From contig NW_004086397.1 in assembly GCF_000220395.1 (NCBI RefSeq), forward strand, positions 1 through 64,000: DNA of 64,000 bases. Reading direction: 5' to 3'. The stretch is from Ichthyophthirius multifiliis (taxonomy: Eukaryota > Ciliophora > Oligohymenophorea > Hymenostomatida). Both the position numbers and the translations under genes were made by a program. Under the pieces are notes generated by a model. That model saw nothing but the letters and a program-made list of their open reading frames with translations. It was not told where the DNA came from and ran no database searches. Shown here piece by piece: positions 1 through 11,626 of the stretch. Position 1 is the first letter of the stretch. Each line of letters starts with the position of its first letter.

Positions 1-155
1 ACCCCAACCCCAACCCCACCCCAACCCCAACCCCAACCCCAACCCCAACCCCATACCCCAACCCCTATAATACCTTAACCCCACCCCCAACCCCTAACCC
101 CAGAAATCAACCCTAACCTATCTATACATAATAACTTAACCTTAACCCCTATATC
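1..155. repeat. Macronuclear telomere, CCCCAA repeats, degenerating inward
   Basis: The first 60 bases are almost pure CCCCAA units, the C-rich strand of the GGGGTT telomere used by Tetrahymena and Ichthyophthirius. From about base 50 the units become irregular (CCCCATA, CCCCTATAATA, CTTAACCCC, CCCTAACC) and they stop near base 155. Position 1 is therefore at or very near a natural chromosome end. The right edge of the window has no such repeat, so the chromosome continues there. Confidence 0.95.
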
Positions 156-1547
156 TAAAATTAACAAATATTACTAATAAAGTTATATTTGCATAATTTA
201 TTTTATTATTATTTTTTTTTTTATAAATTTTTAATAAAATATATTATTATATATTTTTTATTATTTTTATATTTTTTATATTTATTATTTTTTTTTTAAA
301 TTTTCTAAATAATTATTTAAATTTCAAATGTAAATATGTCATAATGATGATAAATGCTAAGTATCTTTTTTAGTTTCACAAAAAATATAGTATTTTAAAT
401 TAGAATAAAGTCACAATACATCCTTTTCTTTAAAATTTCTTAATTTTACTTAATAAATATAAAATATAGATAAGCTTATAACTTAAAATGATTTTAAAAA
501 ATAAATAAATTGTATTAACTAAATTTTTATATAAATGATAGAAATTAAAAATTCAATTAATAAAAACATATAAGAGTTAGCGTTTGCTTAAATATACCAT
601 TTAATTAATCTATATAATTAATCAGAAAACAGTAATGAAAAATAAATTTCTATATAATTAATGAAGGTAATTAGTTATTAAAAATAATTTAATATAATAT
701 TTTTGTATCTATATTTTAATATATAAAATTTTTTAATATATTTAATATTTTTATTCATTTTTGTATTATTATTTTAAAATCAATAATTAATTATACATTA
801 AAATTTTATAGTATAAATTTATATTTTATTAATAAAAATAGATGTGGATTAAATATTATTAATTTAATGATTTTTTTTTCGAATAAATAATTTTATACGC
901 AGACGAAAATAAAAATTAAAAAAAATTAGCAAGCAAATTATTTTAGTAAATTATATTTAAGAATGAAATTACATTGATTAAAGTTATTTAAATATTCGAG
1001 AATTAATTAGAAAAATTGCAAGAATAAGAAGAGACTAAAATATGCATTAATAAATGCATTTCATAAGAATTTATTTATGAAATACTTGTTTTTGTTTGTT
1101 TTGATGATTTACAAATAAAAGAATAAATAAAAATTTAATTGATTAAACTTATTTAAAAAATATAAATATAAAAATAATATATTCATAAAAACATAATTAA
1201 TAATTATTTTAATTAGTTAGAATTTAAAGAGAACTAATTTTTAATAGTATAATTAATACTTTAAAAAGGTAAAAATATTTAATTTTATAAATTTTTTAGT
1301 TAAATATTTTATTAACTTTTTAGGTTTTGATAGTTATTAAAATAAAATTGTTATGCAATACTTATATATTTTAGAATAGATTATAAATACTAATTAATAA
1401 TAAAAAGAATACTTCGAAAATAAATTTATTTCTTAATTATATTTTTATTAAAAATATATTTCTAAAGAATTGCATTATGATTCTTAGTAAAGAAAATAAT
1501 TATTGAAATAAAACATATAATAGATTTTAAAATATATAATTAATAAA
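156..1547. other. Subtelomeric AT-rich spacer
   Basis: About 1.4 kb of very AT-rich sequence with long A and T runs. I found no reading frame with protein-like composition on either strand and no repeat unit other than scattered TATATAATTAAT-like words. It separates the telomere from the first gene and presumably holds that gene's promoter. Confidence 0.6.
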
Positions 1548-4024
1548 ATGCTTGATGTTTAATTTGAAAATATAGATTTATCTATTCAAAATATGCTAGA
1601 ATTATTCAAAAAAGTTATTGATTAGGAAACAATAAATTTAATAAGTTAAACTAGATTAGGGAACGATATTTTATAAGCAATCCTTTATATATATTTTAGT
1701 AATTAAGGTAATATAATAATAAAAGATTTATACAAAACTTTTATTAAAAAATTTCAAAAATTTAAGCTAGCAAAGCCCCAAATATAATCTATTCTTTAAT
1801 TAAATTGGAATAATTTAAAAAATATAAATGATTTTATTTTTGAAAAACATTTTTCTAAGAAATTTGGTCTCAATAACTTGCAGTTAGAATAATATTTAAT
1901 TGATGAAAAATAATATATATCAGCATCAGCTTATTTAATATTTATTTGTAACAGATATAAAATAAATAAATATATTATTGGAATTTTTAATTAATTGAAC
2001 AATTCAGATTTAAATGATGACTGTTTAAAAAATAATTTTTAAACCCTTTAAGGTTTTATTATTGATAAATGCAATTTATTTGAAGCATAATAAATAGTTG
2101 AACCATTATTTTCAGTTCTAATTAAATAATCTAATATTCTTAAAAGTTTATTAAATATCTTTGATTAAGAATATATTTATTAAAATATTAAAAATTTGAA
2201 TGCTGATTGTTAACTAATTCAATACTTCTAAGCAAAATAGAAAAAATAAACTCTCAAATATAAATATGTACCTATAAAAGATAGAATGATGATTTTAAAA
2301 AATAGCAATATTTGCAATAATAATATCGAAGAAATTAATTTGAATTAAATATTAAAAGAAGACGCTTAAAAATAACTATTGATAAAAAAAACAAATAAAT
2401 AATAAATGAAAAGAAAATTTAAGCAATAATAAATATAGTTTAATTACTAATAAATTTAATAATAATAATAAATTTAATAATAAAAATAACTTTACAATTT
2501 TTGTAATAGTTTTCCTTAATTGGTTGTATAGAATTAACAATTTAATGTTTTTTAATAAAAATAAACTGATTAATATTTTGGAATCAATAGTTAACCAATT
2601 TAATTAACAAATTAACCCATTTAATTATTAGGCTAACCAATTTAATTAACGAACGAATTTCCTATATTAAAACTTTAAGATTAATAAAAATAAAAAATCT
2701 AATAATAAAATATAATAAAAAATAAAATTAAAAATTATTAATAAAAAGAATAATTTTAAAAATTAATAAAAGAAAAGATAATAGATTTTAATTATCAAAA
2801 ATAAAAAGCATAAAACTTTAAGCCAAAATAAAAATAAAATATTTTTCCAATTTACAAGGACAAGGAAAATATAAAAAAAATTCCGAAATTAAGTTTGAAT
2901 ATCCAAAATAAATTATTAGATTAAAATTTAGATAAATAAGTTTATTAAATATAAAATGAGTAAAAAGAATAAAAGGTTAGGAATGAAATTAAGAATCTTC
3001 CAAAATTAAAATTGAATATTGAATTCAAAGATTAAGAGTAACAATAAAAATTTTAAAACAGTTAATTAAATCATAATCAATAAAGTTATAATTCTTAACA
3101 AGAATTCCTATAAAATATCATAAAAAAAAAACCTAAATTAAATTTAATGAATAAGATTTCATAAAAAAAATAAGAAAAAAATTTATATCAAAATATTGAT
3201 GACTGTAAATTAATTAGTTAAGAAATAAAAGAAAATTTTTAAATATAATAAAATGAAAACTCGTAAGAGTAATAAAGTTAAAAATCATATTAATAAGACT
3301 CAGTTAATATACCAAAATTAAAATTATCTTTAAATATTTCAGAAAATTAAATTCAGTAATAAAAAAACTAAGAAATTAATATAGATTTAAATAAAGAAAT
3401 AAAATAAGGATTAAATAATTAAGAATCTAATGAAGAGTATTAAAATTAAAAGAATGAAACAGATTAATATATATAAGAATAAATTAATGAAAAGTTATAT
3501 TAAACCAAAAAACCTTAATTAAAATTAATATTAAATAAAAAATAAAAATAATAAGATGAAGAAAATTAAATTTAAACCAAAAACTAAATTTAAATGAATC
3601 AAACAAAATTATAAATTACAAATTTAAAAAATTAAGAATTAGAATAAAAAAATGAGACCTTGAATATAGAAAATAATCCTAAAATAAAGCTATTTTTGAT
3701 TAATGAAAGTTAAGATAAAAATTTACAAGGACAATTAAAAATCAAATCAATTTAAGAATAAGAACAAATTATTTAAAATTAAGATATTTAAATTCAAACA
3801 GAATAAAGATTTATATAATTAAATAATATCGAAAATTAAGAAAAATAATAATAAGAGGAAAATAATCATTTTTAAGCCGATTAAAATTATTTGTGTGATC
3901 ATAACCATTAAAAAAAAGATAATGAAATTTAAAATTAGGAATATGAAAATTTATTTGCTCTAATATAATAAAAAAAGGAAGAGATAAATGATAAAAATAA
4001 TTAATAAAATTAATGTTAAAATGA

Positions 4025-4075
<51 letters not shown>

Positions 4076-4346
4076 TATGAATTAATAAGATTAAGAATAA
4101 AATAATTCAATGAATTAAAATCCAAATTTATAGATAATGATAGAAGAATTTTTCCATAAGATAGAATCTTTAAAAAAACTTGATTAAAATCAAAAAGACT
4201 AATAAAATGAAAATTTGGAAGAATACAATTATTAATAAATTAATTAAGAAGAAGATATTAAGTAAATATAGAATGAACTTAATTAATATATTCAATAATT
4301 AAAGTATTCTTAATATATTTATTATTATGATAGTAATAATATTTGA
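1548..4346 (+). CDS. Q/N-rich low-complexity protein with repeated PKLKL motif
   Basis: One uninterrupted frame of 932 codons in ciliate code, closed by TGA, no intron needed. Residues 1-270 are a less biased, mostly helical N-terminal part. The rest is rich in Q, N, K and E. Two repeat types stand out: a QPIQL unit three times around residues 348-368, and a PKLKL(N/S) motif at about residues 444, 484, 527, 588, 655 and 709 (IPKLSLNI, LPKLKLNI, KPKLNL, IPKLKLSLNI, KPQLKLIL, NPKIKLFL). A TAA run gives about 15 consecutive glutamines near residue 830. No known domain is recognised. It is the telomere-proximal gene. It could be a scaffold whose PKLKL motifs bind one partner repeatedly; that is inference. 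Confidence 0.8.
2591..2655 (+). repeat. Tandem repeat coding for QPIQL units
   Basis: Three imperfect copies of an AACCAATTTAATTA-type unit lie in frame inside the Q/N-rich gene and translate to SQPIQLTN, QPIQLLG and QPIQLTNE. Spacing is about 21-24 bases. Confidence 0.7.
4029..4073 (+). repeat. (TAA)n microsatellite coding polyglutamine
   Basis: Fifteen TAA triplets in frame in the Q/N-rich gene. In this code they read as polyglutamine. The other strand reads as poly-isoleucine, which produces a false ORF. Confidence 0.9.
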
Positions 4347-4597
4347 GATAAATAGTCATTTAGTACATTTATAAATAAAATAAATATAAAAATAAAAAAT
4401 AAATGTTCAGCAACTTTTAAAAATAGAATATGCAGCACAAGAATTTAAATTTAATTCATAAAAATTGAAAAATATATGAATATTTATTTACTTTATTTTT
4501 TATATAAAATTTAATAAAATAAATAATTCTAATTTTTATAAATATGCTTTTATTTTTTATAAAATAATCTTTATTATTATAATTTTTATATTTTTAT

Positions 4598-6022
4598 TCA
4601 AACAAAATTTTCACATCCAAATTTTTTTTTTTCAGATCTTTTAATCAAAATTCTTAATGAATTATTTTCTTCTTCTTTTACATTTATTATATTTTTTTAA
4701 TGTTTTATATCTTCTTATAATTAATCAAGTCTTTTATTTAATATTGTAATTTATTCTCCTAAATTTTTTTGCATTAAACTTTTTGAATTTAAAATATTTT
4801 CAATTTACTTATCTCTTTTTACTATTTCTTATTTTAATTCTCTTTCAATCTGCATATACGCTAAAATTGAAGTTTCATTTTAATTTGTTTGAACTTTTTA
4901 AAAATTGCAATTTTCTTCATTTTTTTTAATTGATTTCATACTTTGGTTTGACATGAATGGTTTTTAATTATTTTTTGTTGAAGTAAACTTTTTACTTATT
5001 GGTGAAGATATTTTAGAATTCATCTATTTCAAATTTAATTCATCAATTTATTTTTGAAGACATAATACTTTTTTGTTTAATTGCTTATTTTATTGAATAT
5101 ATTTGGTTATTTCTTCTTTGTATATTTAATGTTCACTTAATTTTTCTTATTCTTCTTCAAACATTTATTGAAGTATTTTATTTTTTTATCTTTCAATTTC
5201 CAATAAGTTCGATTATTATATATTTTCTGGTTTTTATAAATTATGTGATTATTATTATTTATATATTTCTAATAAAGTTGGTTTAATTTCTTTATTTGTA
5301 AAGTTTAGTTAATTTTCTTATTAATTTATTAATTATTACATTTCGTATATTTTTTATTCTAAAATAGCTTATTATTCTTAATACTGTTTTATATTTTTTT
5401 CACTTTCAATGAGCTAATTTATTAAATTTTATATTTTTTCATTTGGAAAATTGCTATTTTGTCCCTCAAATGAGTATTAGTGATTTTATATTTATAATTA
5501 TTATCTAAAATCATTATTTTACTCCTCCAATTTTTTTATGTATTCTTCAGCTTCTCCAAAATTAGTTTTATCATTTGAATTATTCATTTAAAATTTATTA
5601 GAAAAATCCTACTTTCCTATTCTTCTTTCATAAATTTTTATTTGTTCTTTAAGCAATTATAATTCATTTTATAATAAAATTTTTGCATTCAAAGTATTAT
5701 CTAATTTTAAATGAATCATTTTATTATCTTTTAAAAGTTTATCATTATTTGCTCTCAAAACTTTAACTTCTTCTAAAGCATTTTATAGTTTAAAATCTTA
5801 ATTTCTTAATAAATTATGATAACTATTAGTATTGTCTATTAAATCTACTTGTTTTTTACGCTCTGCTCTTAATTATGTTTATAATTAAGATATAAATTAC
5901 TTTTCGTTTTTGTTTAGAATTTGGGATTTATTTATTTAAATGGGAGGGGAATATGAGTTTTCTTTTGTTTAATGATAGTTTTTTTGAATTGACGATTAAT
6001 TATCTGAAATTATAAATTACAT
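4598..6022 (-). CDS. Coiled-coil protein, 474 aa
   Basis: A minus-strand frame of 474 codons with no TGA, no intron and no frame slip; the other two frames hold many TGA codons. The protein is mostly heptad-rich coiled coil: a charged block after a polar N-terminus of about 40 residues (YSPPIQINKSQILNK), long E/K/Q helices to about residue 330, a S/T/N-rich linker (SKISSPISKKFTS), and a second coiled coil to a basic end (RSEKKKIWM). No catalytic motif is visible. It resembles the many basal-body, ciliary or centrosomal coiled-coil proteins of ciliates, but the function is not known. Start chosen as the first ATG of the open frame. Confidence 0.8.
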
Positions 6023-6249
6023 TTTTTTAATTTTATAAAAAAGATGAGTTATGTTTTTTTAATAATATATAATAGATATTTTTAAATGAAAATAAATTAT
6101 AATTTAATATAATTTAAAAAATAAAAAATTTATAAATAAAATATTTTTGAATAAATTATTATTTTATTACTTTTTATAAATTTACATCTATTTAAAAATA
6201 ATTTCTCATTATAATAATAAAATTTAATTATTAAACAATATAAAATTAA

Positions 6250-7236
6250 ATGGGAAGAAGCCAATCTAGTAGTTCTTCATCACTTTCAGTTTAAAGAAGA
6301 AAAAGAAGGAATTCTTCATAAAGTCAATCTCCTTCTTAGAAAAAAATAAATTACCATAAAAGCAAAAATAGAATTAAAATTAAAAAGAAAGCAAATCACC
6401 ATCCAGAAAAAATCATAGAAAACGAAGTGCAAATAGAAAAAGATATAGAAATAATTCTTATGATGTATGGAGAAAAAAGCACCAGCATAATCATAATTAA
6501 CCTGAAAGTCATAAATAAGTTACAAAATATGAATAAAAAGATAGAAAATATGGAGGAGGAAAAACATAAGAATATAATTCGAGAAGAGATGCAGATGATT
6601 AACATGGAAAATAAAAATTAAATAAAAATTAATCAGAAGATGAAAATGATAATGATAAATAAAAATTAGAAGTCGTTGAAAAGGAGCTTCCTTGCTTTGT
6701 ACCTTCAGGAATTCTCGCAACATTTTAAAATAGTGTCAAGTAATCTAATTTATAATAAATAAATTAAATATATATTTTATAGTGGAGTAGTATTAAAATA
6801 TACTATACCTTTAGATGCAGAAATTCCAAAAGAAAAATGGTCATTATTCCCTTTTAAAGGAAACTAGTCATTTGGTATTTTATTTTTAAATTTAATAATT
6901 ATTTATATTTTTTTAAATAAATTAGCTAAAATTCCTTTAATAAAGGAAAGTGCATTTTTAATTGGAAAAGATTCTAGAATTTGCCATATTTTATGTGAAA
7001 ATCCTAGCGTTAGCAATTAGCATGCTGTAATTTAATTTAGAAGAAAAAAAAAGGATACGATAGGATATTAATAAGAATATGATATTATTCCATATATACT
7101 TGATTTAGAAAGCACAAACAGTACATTTTTAAATGGAAAATAAATAAGCACTGCATAATATATTTAACTATTGGAAAAAGATGTTTTAAGATTTGGAGAG
7201 TCTATGAGAGAATATGTATTAATTAAAGAAAACTGA
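6250..7236 (+). CDS. SNIP1: SNIP1/Pml1-type FHA-domain protein (RES or spliceosome-associated)
   Basis: SNIP1 (Pml1 in yeast) is a nuclear FHA protein of the RES complex needed for pre-mRNA retention and splicing. The N-terminus is Ser/Arg-rich (GRSQSSSSSSLSVQRRKRR). Then come the family linker (PSGILATFQ), the KEKWSLFPFKG block and a complete FHA domain with FLIGKDSRICHI, the phosphothreonine-binding SNQHAVIQF block and DLESTNSTFLNG, ending REYVLIKEN. Introns are 6740-6782 and 6875-6925. About 297 aa. One frame change lies between 6320 and 6390, next to an A7 run: either a missing base or, less likely, a 17-nt intron at 6323-6339. The FHA half is unambiguous. Confidence 0.88.
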
Positions 7237-7735
7237 ATGGTACCATTAATAATTTAAAAATTAATTTTGTGTATAAAATATTATCATTTATTTAATTAAA
7301 AATATATAAATTTTTTATTTTACTACTATAAAAACTTTAAATTAAGAAATTTTCTTAAAATATTTAAAATTAGAGTAATAATGCAATTATTAAATAGTTA
7401 ATTTATTCAATTTTATTAAATAAAATTATTTTACTTAATAAATTTTTATTATATATTATTTTTATAATAATATTGTAGAATATAATTAATATTAAATAAA
7501 CTGTATTATAATTATAAAAAAAGTTTAATAGATATTTATTTAATTAATACTTTTGAATATTATAAGTTTTCTAAATAAAAAATAAAAATTAAAATTATAA
7601 TAATTAAATCAAATTATTTCAACTTTTAATAAATAAATTAAAATAACATATTTTTGTATAAAATATTAAACAAAAATATCTTAAAAAATAAAATATATAA
7701 AAAAAGAAAAAAAGTAATTATTTCGAAAAACAAAA
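7237..7735. other. Intergenic spacer
   Basis: AT-rich, no protein-like frame. It holds the 3' end of the SNIP1 gene and the upstream region of the AsnRS gene, whose start sits in the purine-rich context CAAAAATG, typical of ciliates. Confidence 0.5.
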
Positions 7736-9562
7736 ATGCAAGAGTCAGACGAAATGAGAAATACACTATTATTTAAATATTTGATCAAGCCTACTACAAA
7801 ATAGCTAAATAACATTCCTTAAGCTAATACTGGAAATAATAAAGAAAAATAATAACAACCCCTAAAATAGAAACAACCTGAAAAGCCATTTACTTATGAC
7901 TTTTCAAATGAATTAAAGTAAATAAAAGAACAAACTGCTTTTTAAAGATTTAACTAACCTAATCAATATAAAGTACCAGAATAGTTTTCCTATTAAAATA
8001 AGCCCTAATATTTAGTTGGAAATATTGAAAGAATTTCGAATATATTAATTGAACCTGAAAAATATATAGGAAAAGAAGGTACAATATCTGGATGGTCCAA
8101 AACAGTTAGGTAAATATAAAAAGATAATTAAATTTATAAATATAATAAATTAAACAGGTCTGCCGCATCTGACACAATAGTATTCATTGAACTAAACGAT
8201 GGTTCATGCGTAAAGAACCTTCAAATAGTAGTAAACAAGGAAAAAGTAGAAAACTTCGCTCAAATTCTCAAAACTGGTATTGCTACATCATACAGAATCC
8301 ATGGTCTTTTTGTTAAATCTGAAGCTAAAGGACAAGTGATTGAATTATAGTTAACTGAAAAAAATCATTCTATCTAGGTAATAGGAAATTGTGATGCCAA
8401 AGTATACCCAATAGCCAAAAAAAAACATACTTTAGAAACTCTTAGAGAACATGCGCATTTGCGTCCTCGCTCAAATACTATAGGAGCAGTTGCCCGTGTA
8501 AGAAATAATTTATCTTATGCAACTCATATTTACTTTTAATCAAATGGATTTTAATATATACATACACCTATTATTACTGCTTCAGATTGTGAAGGAGCTG
8601 GTGAAATGTTTTAGGTAACGACTGTTTTACCTAAACCTAATTTAGAAGCTATCAAAATACCGAAAAATAAAAAGCAATTAATTGATTATACTAAAGATTT
8701 CTTCAAAAAACCTTCGTTTTTGACTGTTTCTGGGTAACTTTCTGTTGAAACATTTTGTTGTGCACTTTCTAATGTTTACACTTTTGGACCTACTTTCAGA
8801 GCCGAAGTTTCCCATACAACAAGGCATTTAGCTGAATTTTGGATGATAGAACCTGAAATTGGTTTTTATTTTTATTTATAATTAATTATACATATTAATT
8901 TTTTTAATAAAATAGCTTTTGCTGATGTATATGATGTTATTGAATGTGCTGAAGGATACATAAAGTTCTGTTTAGATTTTGTACTTAAAAATAATAGAAT
9001 GGACTTAGAATTCTTACAATAATAATATAAACCCGACCTCATAACTTATTTAGAAGATTTAATAAAAAACCCTTTTGCTAGAATAAGCTATACAGAAGCT
9101 ATATCATTGCTTGAAAAAGCTATCCAAGAAGGAAAAATTTTCGAAAATAAAGTGTATTGGGGATGTGATTTAGCTACTGAACATGAAAGATTTATAGCTG
9201 AATATATTTTTAAAAGGCCTGTAGCTGTTTATAACTATCCTAAAGAAATTAAGTCATTTTATATGAAGTTAAATCCTGATGGAAAAACAGTAGCCGCTTT
9301 TGATATGTTAGTACCTTAAATCGGAGAATTGGTAGGAGGATCTTAAAGAGAAGAAGTTTTAGAAGTTTTGGAAAAAAGAATGAAAGAATGTGACTTAATA
9401 CCAGAAGATTATTGGTGGTATTTAGATTTGAGAAAATATGGTACTGTTCCTCATGGTGGATTTGGACTTGGATTTGAAAGATTATGTATGCTTAGTACTG
9501 GCATTGATAATATCAGAGATGTTATTCCTTTCCCTAGATGGCATGGAAATGCAGAATTTTGA
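7736..9562 (+). CDS. NARS1: Asparaginyl-tRNA synthetase
   Basis: Class IIb aminoacyl-tRNA synthetase charging tRNA-Asn with asparagine. About 574 aa. A short low-complexity N-terminus (to about residue 95) precedes the OB-fold anticodon domain ([15 protein letters not shown]). The catalytic domain has motif 2 with FRAE (about residue 338) and [16 protein letters not shown], and motif 3 GFGLGFERL (about residue 540); it ends [12 protein letters not shown]. Introns 8110-8157 and 8862-8915 restore the frame exactly. The GNAEF ending fits AsnRS rather than AspRS or LysRS. No frame slips. Whether it serves the cytosol, mitochondria or both cannot be told; no clear targeting peptide is seen. Confidence 0.95.
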
Positions 9563-9741
9563 TTTTTTTTATTTTTAGAATATTATCTAACAAATTTTAT
9601 TTATTTTTTAAAAATTTATGATATAATAATATAAAATTATAAATAGAAATTAGATAAAAATTAATTTTTATATTAAATACACATATATAAATTTAATTTT
9701 TAATTAAATTTATATTGAGAATATTTTTTATCTTTTTTTTC

Positions 9742-10488
9742 TCATTCATCATTTACTAAACCAGATTTTTAAAATAATGTTTTCAATGAGCCATCTTTAT
9801 GCATTTCACTTACAATATCAGAACCTCCGATAAGTTTTCCTTCTACAAAAAGTTAAGGGAATGTAGGCCAATTAGAATATACTTTGACTTATTTTCGCAC
9901 TGATTCATTTTTTAAAATATCAACTGATTAATAATCCTTAATTTCTTTATAAAAAATCATATTGAAATAAATTAAAAATATTTATTTTAAAAATTACTAT
10001 AAAACTTTAAAACTTGAACAACAAAATTTGAATATCCACACATAGGCATTTAAGGAGTACCTTTCATAAAAAGACAAACTTTATTATCTTTGACCCACTT
10101 TAAATGATAAGAAATTAAAAATAAATTCATGCAAAATATAATTTAAAATTACTTTATCTATCATTTCATTAACTTATTGTTCAGAATCATTTACTTATTA
10201 TTCAGAATCATTCACTTATTGTTAAGAAGCATTTAATTATTGTTAAGAAGCATTTAATTATTACTCAGAAGCATTTAATTATTATTAAGAAGAATCTTCT
10301 TGTATTTTTTATTAGGATTTGAAATCGGAATGTGTTTTTTAATCATTTAAATCGTTTGTCTTATTATTAGGATTTAAAGTATCAGAATTATAAAATCTGT
10401 TAAATTATACTAAAAATCTTGTATTTTGCTATTAAGTTAATACAAACTTTTATAAAACTTATAATGAATTATTTAAAGATTTTCTCAT
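9742..10488 (-). CDS. GLRX5: Monothiol glutaredoxin (CGYS), probably mitochondrial, with heptapeptide repeats
   Basis: Monothiol glutaredoxins carry and deliver Fe-S clusters, usually in mitochondria (Grx5). About 212 aa, longer than the usual 110-150. Residues 1-35 are basic and hydroxylated without acids (MRKSLNNSLQVLQKFVL), like a mitochondrial presequence. Residues about 67-106 are five to six copies of QQ(L/V)N(A/D)S(E/Q). The Grx domain follows: WVKDNKVCLFMKGTPQ, active site CGYS (usual CGFS), glutathione-binding WPTFPQLFV and GGSDIV. Introns are 10098-10152 and 9945-9997. The gene is convergent with AsnRS. The domain call is firm; the location is inferred. Confidence 0.92.
10171..10286 (-). 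repeat. 21-bp minisatellite coding QQ(L/V)N(A/D)S(E/Q)
   Basis: About 5.5 copies of a 21-base unit inside the glutaredoxin gene, all in frame. The two halves differ: QQLNAS copies in the first part and QQVNDSE copies in the second, which indicates two rounds of local duplication. Confidence 0.85.
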
Positions 10489-11626
10489 TTTTTTTAAATT
10501 ATTTAATTTTTATTTATTTTAAAAATAATTAATAAAAAATTAGTTTATTATAATCATTAGAAGATATAAACTGATAATTAATTTTGTAAAAAATATAGAT
10601 AATATATAAAGATAATATTAATTAAATTATAACAATTACTAACGATATATAAACATAATCATTTTGTAAAATTTAATCTATATATATGTAGAAGTCATAT
10701 TTTTGAATATATTATTATAATTTTAATAATATACACAATCTCTAGAATAATTCCAAATATTTTTATTATTTATAATATCTTATATAACTAATATTTCAGA
10801 TTATTTTTGCCCCAAGCAAAATATATTTTAAATTATAATATCTTCATCATCATCTTCATACATACATTATTTGTTAATTATATTATAATTATTTTTATTA
10901 AAATATTTAAATTTATTATAATAGCTTAAAATATATTTTTGGTTAAATAGTTAATTTTTTATTTGATTAAAACGAGAGAAAATATTAATATATAATTTAA
11001 AATACCTTCTATATTAAAGTAATAATATTTTTGAATTAATATTGCATTATTATTATAAATATTTTTATTATTATTTCTTTTGTATGTTCCATTATTTAGT
11101 AAGAATATCTATATTTTACTATTTTATTATTTTTATTAAAAATGTAAAATAGTGCTAAAATTTCAATGATATTAATCAAAACGAATAATTTTTTTTATTT
11201 ACATAATATTTTTACTTTTAAATTTTATTATTATTACACAATTTAGATTTTAATTCTTGTGAAGTATATTAATTATCTTAAAAATTAATATTTTACTATA
11301 AAAGTAATAACTCATTTTAATTTTATTTTCAATAAAGCTTAATAATATTTTATAAAATAATTATATATAATATATTAGGAATTTATTTATAAACTTAGAA
11401 TTTATAAAATATATAAAGAAGAAATTAAAATACTTAATTATATGAATTTCTTGTTTATTAAACTAAAATTTTGAAATGAATATAATTTTAATTTATAATT
11501 ATAAACAATACATCCATCTGAAATAAAAAATATTTAAAAATTAGGTTTGATTTAAAAATAATTAATAAGTTAAATAAAATAGAGAAATCAATTAATAAGA
11601 CAAAAGAGTATATAAAATTAATAAAA
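10489..11626. other. Intergenic spacer between divergent genes
   Basis: 1.1 kb between the glutaredoxin gene (-) and the MFS gene (+). Mostly poly A/T. A small acidic minus-strand frame starts at ATG 10863-10861 (MYEDDDEDIII) and stays open down to the glutaredoxin start, but it becomes low-complexity at once. I do not call it a gene. Promoters for both neighbours should lie here. Confidence 0.4.

Noticed and set aside
3811-4125. Minus-strand ORF with a poly-isoleucine run
   Set aside because: It is the antisense shadow of the (TAA)n polyglutamine tract in the Q/N-rich gene.
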